Shown: one piece after another, positions 57,678 to 64,000 of the stretch
How positions within the stretch are numbered: the first letter of the stretch is position 1
Layout: the number at the start of each line of letters is the position of its first letter
Source: Gaiellasilicea sp963789355
GTDB taxonomy: Bacteria > Actinomycetota > Thermoleophilia > Gaiellales > Gaiellaceae
Length of the DNA: 64,000 nt
Direction of reading: 5' to 3'
NCBI GenBank assembly: GCA_963789355.1
Contig: CAWBKK010000002.1
Location: 62,001-126,000 of the forward strand
Notes under the pieces: model-generated
Seen by the model: the letters and a program-made list of their open reading frames with translations, nothing else
What the model was told of the DNA's origin: nothing
The model's database searches: none
Translations under genes and position numbers: made by a program

Positions 57678-58280
57678 GTGCAACCGCCCGTGCGTAGATC
57701 GCGTCCAATCGGTCAGGACCTCCGGCATGACGAGCCGCTGGTCTACGAGAGGCTGAGCGATCCGATTCTGGTGAAGAGAGCGAAGGACGGGGACCGGCGC
57801 GCGCTGGCAGCGCTCTGCGAGCGACACGCACCGCGAGTCGAGCGGCTCGCGCATCACCTGCTGCGCGACCCCGAAGACGCCCGCGACGCGTCCCAGGATG
57901 CGCTCGCGAAGCTCTGTGTGAAGCTGCCGCAGTTCCGCGGCGAGTCGTCCTTCTCGACCTGGCTGCACCGGCTCGTCGTCAACGCCTGCCGCGACGTCGC
58001 GCAGCGGCAGCTGGCGCGCCGCTGCGAGCCGCTCGACGAGGACCGCCGTGAGGCTCGAGACGGCGACCCCGCACGGGCGGCCGAAGCGTCCGAGCTCCGG
58101 GCCGAGCTGGGGGCGCAGCTGGCCGAGATCTCGCCGGCCCAGGCGAAGGTGGTCGTGCTCAAGCACGCGTTCGACTTCAGCTTCGAGGAGATCGCCGGCG
58201 CCGAGGGGATGCCCGTGGGAACCGCAAAGTGTCATGCCCATCGCGGCCGGAACGGGCTGCGCGAGCGGCTGTCCGCATGA
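57678..58280 (+). CDS. ECF-type RNA polymerase sigma factor
   Basis: 200 residues. Region 2 reads LVKRAKDGDRRALAALCERH and LLRDPEDARDASQDALAKLC, then FRGESSFSTWLHRLVVNACR. Region 4 reads ISPAQAKVVVLKHAFDFSFE and EIAGAEGMPVGTAKCHAHRG. Regions 1.1 and 3 are absent, as in ECF factors. Start GTG 57678 is 15 bases after the amidase stop. No anti-sigma gene is adjacent. The stop overlaps the fabZ start (ATGA), so it is coupled to the fatty-acid operon, an uncommon context. Confidence 0.88.
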   Translation: MQPPVRRSRPIGQDLRHDEPLVYERLSDPILVKRAKDGDRRALAALCERHAPRVERLAHHLLRDPEDARDASQDALAKLCVKLPQFRGESSFSTWLHRLVVNACRDVAQRQLARRCEPLDEDRREARDGDPARAAEASELRAELGAQLAEISPAQAKVVVLKHAFDFSFEEIAGAEGMPVGTAKCHAHRGRNGLRERLSA

Positions 58281-58711
58281 AGCTGCCGCTCGACAAGGCG
58301 GCGATCGAGGCGATTCTGCCCCACCGTGACCCCTTCCTGCTCCTCGACGAGGTCACCGAGCTGGAGCCGAACAGGCGCGTCGTCGCGCGGAAGCTCGTCA
58401 CCGAGGAGGACTGTGCCGGCCACTTTCCCGGCAACCCGATCATGCCGGGCGTGAAGATGGTCGAGGCTCTGGCGCAGGCGGGGGCCGTGGCCGTGCTGAG
58501 CGAGGAGGAGAACCGCGGCAAGATCGCGCTCTTCGCCGGCATCGACGACGTCCGGTTCAAGAGGGTCGTCCGGCCCGGCGACGAGTTGACGCTCGAGTGC
58601 GATCTCGAGACCGTGCGCGGGCCGATCGGCAAGGGGAAGGCTCGTGCGACCGTCAACGGCGAGCTCGCCGTCCGGGGCACCCTCACCTTCGCCGTGGACC
58701 GATCGTCGTGA
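58277..58711 (+). CDS. fabZ: 3-hydroxyacyl-ACP dehydratase
   Basis: 144 residues. The hot-dog fold active site is present: His in LPHRDPFLLLDEVTELEP, and GHFPGNPIMPGVKMVEALAQ, where the catalytic Glu lies in the central helix. Then IDDVRFKRVVRPGDELTLE. It dehydrates 3-hydroxyacyl-ACP in fatty-acid elongation. ATG 58277 overlaps the sigma-factor stop; the open extension upstream is part of that gene. The stop overlaps the fabH GTG (GTGA). Confidence 0.93.
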   Translation: MKLPLDKAAIEAILPHRDPFLLLDEVTELEPNRRVVARKLVTEEDCAGHFPGNPIMPGVKMVEALAQAGAVAVLSEEENRGKIALFAGIDDVRFKRVVRPGDELTLECDLETVRGPIGKGKARATVNGELAVRGTLTFAVDRSS

Positions 58712-59706
58712 TCGGCACCGCGAACGGGCGCCGAGTCGGGATCACGGGCCTCGGGGTCAACGTTCCGGACCGCGTTTTCACGAACAAGGACCTCGAGCAG
58801 TACGTCGACACCACCGACGAGTGGATCGTCGAGCGCACCGGCATCCGCGAGCGCCGCTTTGCGACGCAGGAGCAGGCGCTGACCGACATCGCCGCGCCCG
58901 CAGCGGTCGCCGCGCTCGCCGACGCGGAGGTCGACGCGGCGTCGATCGACCTGATCGTCGTTGCGACGGTGACGCCGGACATGATGTTCCCCACCAGTTC
59001 CGCGCTCCTGGCCGACTCGCTCGGGATGCCGGATGCTGCCGCCTACGACCTGCTCGCCGGCTGCACGGGCTTCATGTACGCGGTCGCCCAGGCGTACTCG
59101 ATGGTCTCCGTGGGCCTCTCCAAGCGGGCGCTCGTGGTCGGCGGCGACGTGCTCTCGAAGATTCTCGACTGGACCGACCGCTCGACGCTCGTGCTGTTCG
59201 GCGACGGAGCCGGAGCGGTCGTGGTCGAACCGGTCGATGCTGGCGGCTTTCTCGGCTTCGAGCTCGGCGCGGACGGCGGGGGTGGCGAGAACCTCTGGCT
59301 GCCCGGGAGCGGCTCGCGCCACTTCGAGGACGCGGACAAGCTCGTGAAGATGAACGGCCGCGAGGTCTTCAAGTTCGCGACGCGCGTGATGGTCAGCTCG
59401 GCGCAGAAGGTGCTCGACGAGTGCGGGCTGACGGTCGACGACGTCGACGTCTACGTGCCGCACCAGGCGAACAAGCGGATCATCGACCACGCCGCCGGCA
59501 AGCTCGGCATCCCGGAGGAGAAGGTCGTCGTCAACGTCGACCGGTACGGGAACACGTCATCGGGCTCGATTCCGCTCGCGCTCGCGGATGCCGCCGCCGA
59601 CGGGCGGCTGCGGGAGGGAGAATTGGTGCTGATGACCGGAATGGGAGCGGGCCTCACCTGGGGCTCCGCACTGATCGAATGGAACCAAGGAGGAGTTGCC
59701 GCGTGA
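58708..59706 (+). CDS. fabH: 3-oxoacyl-ACP synthase III
   Basis: 332 residues. The catalytic triad is Cys in DLLAGCTGFMYAV, His in VYVPHQANKRIID and Asn in RYGNTSSGSIPLAL. The N-terminal ITGLGVNVPDRVFTNKDLEQ and DEWIVERTGIRERRF are standard. It condenses a starter acyl-CoA with malonyl-ACP to begin fatty-acid synthesis. GTG 58708 overlaps fabZ; the stop overlaps fabD (GTGA). Confidence 0.96.
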   Translation: MIGTANGRRVGITGLGVNVPDRVFTNKDLEQYVDTTDEWIVERTGIRERRFATQEQALTDIAAPAAVAALADAEVDAASIDLIVVATVTPDMMFPTSSALLADSLGMPDAAAYDLLAGCTGFMYAVAQAYSMVSVGLSKRALVVGGDVLSKILDWTDRSTLVLFGDGAGAVVVEPVDAGGFLGFELGADGGGGENLWLPGSGSRHFEDADKLVKMNGREVFKFATRVMVSSAQKVLDECGLTVDDVDVYVPHQANKRIIDHAAGKLGIPEEKVVVNVDRYGNTSSGSIPLALADAAADGRLREGELVLMTGMGAGLTWGSALIEWNQGGVAA

Positions 59707-60623
59707 GCAAGATCGCCTTCATGTTCCCGGGCCAGGGCTCGTACGAGGCCGGCATGGGACGCGACGTCGCCGAGGCCGTCCCTGAGGCGATGGCGGTCTA
59801 CGAGACCGGCAGCGCCGCCTCCGGCCTCGACCTCAAGCAGATCTGCTTCCACGATCCGATCGAGAACCTGCTCGACACGAAGCTCCAGCAACCGGCGCTC
59901 GTGGCGACAAGCCTCGCGATCAACGAGGCGATCCGGGCCCGGGGGATCCACCCGGACTTCGTCGTCGGCCATTCGGTCGGAGAGTTCGCCGCCCTCGGCG
60001 CCGCCGAGTCGCTGCCCCCGGCCCAGGCGATCGGGCTGGTGACGGAGCGTGGGATCGCGATGGCCGAGGCTGCGGAGCAGCGGCCGGGCTCGATGGCGGC
60101 GATCCTCGGCCTCGCGGACGAGGTCGTCGAGGGCCTGTGCAGGAAGATCTCGAACGTCTGGCCGGCGAACTACAACTGCCCCGGCCAGATCGTGATCTCC
60201 GGCGAGGACGACGCGGTCGGAGAGTGCTGCACCGAGGCGGAGCGCGAGGGCGCCCGCCGTGCCGTCCGCCTGCGCGTCTCCGGTGCGTTCCACTCGCCGC
60301 TCGTCGAGCGGGCGGCCGACAAGCTCCGGCCCGCCGTCGAGAAGATCCACTTCGCAGATCCACGGACCGCGTTCATGTCGACCGTGACCGCGAAGCTCGA
60401 GGACGCGGGCCACTACCGCGAGCTGCTCGTCCGCCAGCTGACCGCTCCGGTCAAGTTCACGCAGGCCGCGGGCGAGCTGATCGGCAAAGGCGTGACGGTC
60501 TTCGTCGAGGTCGGCCCCGGCAACGTGCTCAGCGGTTTACTGAAGAGGATCGACCGCAGCGTGAAGACCTTCGCTGTGAACGACCTGCAGTCGCTGCGCG
60601 AGCTCGAGGACGCACTTGCCTGA
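59703..60623 (+). CDS. fabD: malonyl-CoA:ACP transacylase
   Basis: 306 residues. The active-site Ser lies in VVGHSVGEFAALGAAESL, the His in VSGAFHSPLVERAADKL, and the N-terminal FMFPGQGSYEAGMGRD forms the oxyanion region. It loads malonate on ACP for all elongation cycles. GTG 59703. The fabG start lies eight bases inside its 3' end. Confidence 0.95.
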   Translation: MSKIAFMFPGQGSYEAGMGRDVAEAVPEAMAVYETGSAASGLDLKQICFHDPIENLLDTKLQQPALVATSLAINEAIRARGIHPDFVVGHSVGEFAALGAAESLPPAQAIGLVTERGIAMAEAAEQRPGSMAAILGLADEVVEGLCRKISNVWPANYNCPGQIVISGEDDAVGECCTEAEREGARRAVRLRVSGAFHSPLVERAADKLRPAVEKIHFADPRTAFMSTVTAKLEDAGHYRELLVRQLTAPVKFTQAAGELIGKGVTVFVEVGPGNVLSGLLKRIDRSVKTFAVNDLQSLRELEDALA

Positions 60624-61344
60624 CTTTGCGCGGCTGGACGGCAAGACGGCGCTCGTCACCGGCGCTTCGAAGGGAATCGGCAAGGCGATCGCGACCGAGC
60701 TCGCGGCCGCCGGCGCGACCGTCGTCATCGGCTACCGCTCGGGAAAGGACGAGGCGGAGGCGCTCGCGACGGAGCTGGGCGGCCGCGCGATCCAGGCCGA
60801 CGTCTCGAACGTCGAGGAGGCGAAGCGGCTCGTCGAGGAAGCCGGCGACCTCGACATTCTCGTCAACAACGCCGGGCTCACGCGCGACGGCCTGCTGGCG
60901 CGGATGTCCGACGACGACTGGCGGACGGTGATCGACACGAACCTCGCGTCGGTCTTCTACACCTGCCGTGCGGTGACGCGGCCGATGATGAAGAAGCGGG
61001 CCGGCGCGATCGTCAACATCTCCTCGATCGTCGGCGTGCACGGCAACTGGGGCCAGACGAACTACGCCGCCTCGAAGGCCGGGATCATCGGCTTCACCAA
61101 GTCCCTGGCGCGGGAGCTGGGCTCGCGCAGCATCCGCGCAAATGTCGTCGCGCCGGGCTACGTGAAGACGCAGCTCACCGACGTGCTGCCCGAGGAAGCC
61201 ACCGGCGCGATGCTCGAGAACACGCCGCTCGGCCGCCTCGGCGATCCGGAGGACGTGGCCGGAGCGGTACGCTTCCTCTGCTCCGACGCGGCCTCGTTCA
61301 TCACGGGCGAGGTGCTGCTCGTCGACGGCGGACTGGGGATGTAG
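60616..61344 (+). CDS. fabG: 3-oxoacyl-ACP reductase
   Basis: 242-residue short-chain dehydrogenase. The NADPH-binding site is LVTGASKGIGKAIATELA, then LVNNAGLTRDGLLARM, the catalytic Ser in IVNISSIVGVHGNWG and the Tyr-x3-Lys in TNYAASKAGIIGF. It starts at TTG 60616, inside the fabD end; no better start is closer to the first strand. It ends TAG immediately followed by the fabF GTG. Catalyses the first reduction of fatty-acid elongation. Confidence 0.95.
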   Translation: MPDFARLDGKTALVTGASKGIGKAIATELAAAGATVVIGYRSGKDEAEALATELGGRAIQADVSNVEEAKRLVEEAGDLDILVNNAGLTRDGLLARMSDDDWRTVIDTNLASVFYTCRAVTRPMMKKRAGAIVNISSIVGVHGNWGQTNYAASKAGIIGFTKSLARELGSRSIRANVVAPGYVKTQLTDVLPEEATGAMLENTPLGRLGDPEDVAGAVRFLCSDAASFITGEVLLVDGGLGM

Positions 61345-62601
61345 GTGGCTGAGACCAACGGAAGAAGGCGCGTGGTCGTGACCGGGCTCGGCATGGTCAC
61401 GCCGCTCGGAAACGATGTCGAGACCTCGTGGGCGAGCCTGATCGCGGGGGAATCCGGCGCGGACGTGATCCAGCAGTTCGACGCGAGCGAGTTCCCCGTC
61501 CACTTCGCCTGCGAGCTGAAGGACTTCCAGCCGACGCAGTGGATCGAGCACAAGCAGGCGCGACGGATGGATCGCTTCGCCCAGATGGTGCTCGCCGCGG
61601 CGCGACAGGCTGAGACCGACTCCGGGATCGAGATCGCCAAGGAGTCGCCACGGATCGGCGCCTCGATCGCCACCGGAATCGGCGGGCTCGGTGCCTTCCA
61701 GGACTGCTACCAGACTCTGATGGACCGCGGCCCGGATCGCGTCAACCCTTTCTCGATCCCCGCGATCATCCCGAACATGGGCGCAGGCTGGGTTTCGATG
61801 GAGCTCGGCACGCAAGGCCCGCTCTCCTCGCAGTGCACCGCCTGCGCCGCGTCGAACATGGCGATCGGCGAGGGCGCCGACGCGATCCGCCTCGGTCGCG
61901 CCGACGCGATGTTCTGCGGTGGCACCGAGGCGGGGATCACGCGGGTCGGGATCGCCGGCTTCGGCGCGATGCGCGCGTTGTCGCGCCGGAACGACGACCC
62001 GAAGGGCGCGTCGAGGCCGTTCGACGCCGGTCGCGACGGCTTCGTCATGGGCGAGGCCGGCGGCGTCGTCGTGCTGGAGGAGCTCGAGCACGCGAAAGCG
62101 CGCGGGGCGAAGATCTACGCCGAGCTGATCGGCTACGGCGTCTCCTCGGACGCGAACCACATCACCGAGCCGGATCCGTCCGGCACGAATCCCGCCCGGG
62201 CGATGCAGATGGCATTCGACGACGCCGGGATCGACCCGTCGGAGATCGGCTACATCAACGCGCACGGAACCTCGACGCCGCTCGGCGACGCGAGCGAGAC
62301 GCGCGTGATCAAGCTCGCCGTCGGAGAGGAGAACGCCTACAAGATCCCGGTCTCCTCGACGAAGGGCGCAACCGGCCATTGTCTCGGCGCGGCGGGTGCG
62401 ATCGAGGCGATCTTCACGATCCTCGCGACCCAGCGCGGCGTGCTGCCGCCGACGATCAACTTCGAGGTCGAGGATCCCGAGTGCGACCTCGACTACATCC
62501 CGAACGAGTCCCGCGAGTCGGAGATCACCGTCGGCCTCTCGAACTCGTTCGGCTTCGGCGGCCACAACGCGTGCGTCGTGTTTCGCAAGCACGACGCGTA
62601 G
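61345..62601 (+). CDS. fabF: 3-oxoacyl-ACP synthase II
   Basis: 418 residues. The Cys-His-His triad is in SSQCTACAASNMAIGEGA, YINAHGTSTPLGDASE and KGATGHCLGAAGAIEA. N-terminal VVVTGLGMVTPLGNDVETSW and C-terminal GLSNSFGFGGHNACVVF complete the family pattern. It elongates acyl-ACP by two carbons. It starts directly at the fabG stop. No acyl carrier protein gene is found between fabG and fabF, where it is often located. A dispersed palindrome follows 11 bases after the stop. Confidence 0.96.
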   Translation: MAETNGRRRVVVTGLGMVTPLGNDVETSWASLIAGESGADVIQQFDASEFPVHFACELKDFQPTQWIEHKQARRMDRFAQMVLAAARQAETDSGIEIAKESPRIGASIATGIGGLGAFQDCYQTLMDRGPDRVNPFSIPAIIPNMGAGWVSMELGTQGPLSSQCTACAASNMAIGEGADAIRLGRADAMFCGGTEAGITRVGIAGFGAMRALSRRNDDPKGASRPFDAGRDGFVMGEAGGVVVLEELEHAKARGAKIYAELIGYGVSSDANHITEPDPSGTNPARAMQMAFDDAGIDPSEIGYINAHGTSTPLGDASETRVIKLAVGEENAYKIPVSSTKGATGHCLGAAGAIEAIFTILATQRGVLPPTINFEVEDPECDLDYIPNESRESEITVGLSNSFGFGGHNACVVFRKHDA

Positions 62602-62611
62602 CTCGCACGGC

Positions 62612-62640
62612 GAGCCAAGCAACAGACTGTTACTTGGCTC
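62612..62640. repeat. dispersed palindrome, copy after fabF
   Basis: GAGCCAAGCAACAG, A, CTGTTACTTGGCTC: a 14+1+14 inverted repeat with one mismatched pair. It is the best-preserved full-length copy. It lies between the fabF stop and the 91-residue gene at 62697. Confidence 0.85.
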
Positions 62641-62696
62641 AGTACGGGCACGGTCTCGTGTCACATTCGTGACGGTCGCGCTGCCAGGCTTTCGAG

Positions 62697-62972
62697 ATGA
62701 CGGCAGCAGCCCCACGAATCGGCCCGACACTGCGTGCGGCCATCGAGCGGCTGGATGACGAATCGATCCCGATCGCGGAAGTTCACAGGCGCGTTGCCGC
62801 GCTGGCAAGCCATCTGGACTTTCCGAGGCCGAGCTACGAGCAGGTGCGAATTCTCGTCCACGAACATCGGAACGACGGGCTCGCTCCGACGGCCGGCCAG
62901 ATCCTCCTGGACGTCTTCCTCAAGACCCGGCCGCCCCAAGCCCTGCTCGAGCTGATCGACGGAGCCAAGTAA
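62697..62972 (+). CDS. hypothetical protein, 91 residues
   Basis: A small soluble, helix-rich protein from ATG 62697: LRAAIERLDDESIPIAEVHR, then LASHLDFPRPSYEQVRILVH and ILLDVFLKTRPPQALLELID. The pattern of two or three helices could form an HTH-like bundle, but I do not recognise a family. It ends in GAK with its TAA supplied by the palindrome at 62962-62990. It is flanked on both sides by palindrome copies. Confidence 0.6.
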   Translation: MTAAAPRIGPTLRAAIERLDDESIPIAEVHRRVAALASHLDFPRPSYEQVRILVHEHRNDGLAPTAGQILLDVFLKTRPPQALLELIDGAK

Positions 62973-62990
62973 CAGACTGTTGCAAGGCTC
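62962..62990. repeat. dispersed palindrome, copy shared by two convergent gene ends
   Basis: GAGCCAAGTAACAG, A, CTGTTGCAAGGCTC. The left arm matches the consensus and the right arm differs at three positions. The TAA of the 91-residue gene (62970-62972) is inside it, and the last two bases form part of the TGA of the convergent GNAT gene (62991-62989). Confidence 0.85.
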
Positions 62991-63462
62991 AGAGGCGGAG
63001 TTCGAGCAGGGCGACGTCGCGCCACTCGCCGTTCAGTTGCGCGATCCGTTCGCGGACGCCGACCTCGCGGAAGCCGAGCTTGCGGTGCAGCTCGAGCGAG
63101 GCGATGTTCTCGGAGAAGATCGCGGCCTGAAGCGTCCAAAGACCGCCGTCGCGTGCGCTCTCGACGACCGCCTCCAGGAGCGCGCGCCCGACGCCATGGC
63201 CGCGCGCACGCTCGGCGACGTAGACGCTCTCCTCGCCGACACCCGCGTACACGGCGCGGCGCGAGTAGGGCACAACCGCGACCCAGCCGGCGATCTCGCC
63301 GTCCAACTCCGCGACGAAGCGGTGCCCCGGAAGATGCGCCGCATCCCAGTCCTCCCACGTGGGCACGGCCGTCTCGAGGGTCGCAACACCCGTTGCGATC
63401 CCCTCGGCGAAGATCGTCGCCACAGCGGGATAGTCGTCGGGTTGCAGCGGGCGAACGAGCAC
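62989..63462 (-). CDS. GNAT-family N-acetyltransferase (phosphinothricin acetyltransferase-like)
   Basis: 157 residues from GTG 63462. Acetyl-CoA-binding motif A is SVYVAERARGHGVGRALLEA; the N-terminal VRPLQPDDYPAVATIFAEGI and TWEDWDAAHLPGHRFVAELD resemble the Pat/Bar/MnaT subgroup, which acetylates amino-acid-like amines such as phosphinothricin or methionine sulfone. The C-terminal IFSENIASLELHRKLGFREV is typical. The natural substrate is unknown. Its stop overlaps the palindrome. Confidence 0.88.
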   Translation of the reverse strand: MLVRPLQPDDYPAVATIFAEGIATGVATLETAVPTWEDWDAAHLPGHRFVAELDGEIAGWVAVVPYSRRAVYAGVGEESVYVAERARGHGVGRALLEAVVESARDGGLWTLQAAIFSENIASLELHRKLGFREVGVRERIAQLNGEWRDVALLELRL

Positions 63463-63485
63463 AGCCCAACAGTAAGCTCACGTGC

Positions 63486-64000
63486 ATGTCCCGCTGGGCC
63501 ACGTTCGACTGCTACGGCACGCTGATCGACTGGAACGCCGGCATCGGCGGTGCGCTCGCGCAGCTCTACGGCGCCGAGCAGGCGCCGACGCTGCTGCGCC
63601 GCTACCACGAGCTCGAGCCCGAGATCCAGCGCGAGGGATACCGCACCTACAGCGAGATCCTGGCGCTGACGCTCGAGCGGCTCGCCCAGGAGATCGGTTA
63701 CGGGATTCCGGAAGGGGAGGGAGGCGCGCTCGCGCAGTCGCTCCCCGAGTGGCCGCCGTTTCCCGAGGTGCCGAAGGCGCTCGAGGAGCTGCGCCGCCGC
63801 GGCTGGAGCCTCGCGATCCTCTCCAACATCGACCACGCGCTGATGGTCGAGTCGGAGAAGCGGCTCGGCGTGCCGTTCGACCTGATCGTGACCGCCGACG
63901 ACGTTCGCTCGTACAAGCCCGCGCCCGGCCACTGGGAGCGGTTCTTCGAGACGACGACCGCGGCCAAGGAACGGCATGTTCACGTCGGCGCGAGCCGCTT
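63486..64000 (+). CDS. HAD-superfamily hydrolase, haloacid dehalogenase type II-like (3' truncated by window)
   Basis: The first 171 residues are present. Motif I is ATFDCYGTLIDW with the nucleophile Asp, motif II is LAILSNIDHALM, and the motif III region DDVRSYKPAPGHWERFFE supplies the Lys. The helical cap lies between motifs I and II. Related proteins are annotated as type II haloacid dehalogenases or general phosphatases; the exact substrate is unknown. ATG 63486 is 23 bases from the divergent GNAT start. The reading frame is open at the window end. Confidence 0.88.
   Translation, partial: MSRWATFDCYGTLIDWNAGIGGALAQLYGAEQAPTLLRRYHELEPEIQREGYRTYSEILALTLERLAQEIGYGIPEGEGGALAQSLPEWPPFPEVPKALEELRRRGWSLAILSNIDHALMVESEKRLGVPFDLIVTADDVRSYKPAPGHWERFFETTTAAKERHVHVGASR

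Noticed and set aside
63460..63485. CCCAACAGTAAGCTC between the GNAT and HAD genes as another palindrome copy
   Set aside because: Only a few bases match and no inverted symmetry remains, so it cannot be separated from chance.

Overview
High-GC chromosomal window from what looks like an actinobacterium of a deep lineage, probably Thermoleophilia/Gaiellales-like. That placement is inferred from gene content, GC content and operon style and was not tested by phylogeny. Almost every base is coding. Genes are packed into long co-directional runs joined by 4-base ATGA, GTGA or CTGA stop/start overlaps.

Layout. At 1-1618 (minus strand) lies the start of a complex I operon (nuoA-nuoB-nuoC and the first codons of the next gene). 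Next come an A-type Fe-S carrier, a decayed LuxR regulator remnant, an argininosuccinate-lyase-like enzyme, a SecD-head lipoprotein with a YidB-like protein, a ferredoxin-NADP reductase, a purine permease, a LiaF-like protein and an amidase (1751-10090). A long leftward operon at 20247-10181 joins an anti-sigma-type ATPase, trehalose-6-phosphate synthase, moaC, a MogA/MoaB protein, a UbiA prenyltransferase, ccmABCD, a HemX/CcsA-like protein, hemA, hemC, hemD and a SAM hydrolase. It therefore links haem synthesis, haem export for cytochrome c, molybdenum cofactor and quinone prenylation. Then come HtrA, a two-component pair, a degenerate M28 peptidase-like membrane protein, a sortase and MoeA (20339-27491), followed by a cell-surface glycan block (GT2, GT4, DUF2079, GT87) facing a class A PBP and MscS (27504-34971). 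After these are a CPBP protease, an L,D-transpeptidase, chorismate mutase, a bifunctional nuclease and tRNA-Ile.

The replication origin region occupies about 38.4-53 kb. Leftward: rpmH, rnpA, yidD, yidC, jag, rsmG, parA, parB. Rightward: dnaA, dnaN, recF, a DUF721 gene, gyrB, gyrA. DnaA boxes lie in both the rpmH-dnaA and dnaA-dnaN spacers, and gene orientation diverges there. Downstream are a MerR-type regulator, a slipin/NfeD pair, a secreted amidase, and an ECF sigma gene translationally coupled to a fatty-acid synthesis operon (fabZ-fabH-fabD-fabG-fabF). The window ends with a small unknown gene, a GNAT acetyltransferase and a truncated HAD hydrolase.

Most unusual signals: (1) a dispersed palindrome of about 29 bp (half-site GAGCCAAGTAACAG) in at least four copies plus one decayed copy; it supplies stop codons to neighbouring genes and in one case sits in frame inside rsmG. 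(2) Three genes, including recF, whose conserved N-terminus can only be reached from a CTG codon inside a CTGA overlap. (3) A terminator-like hairpin that covers the gyrB ribosome binding site.
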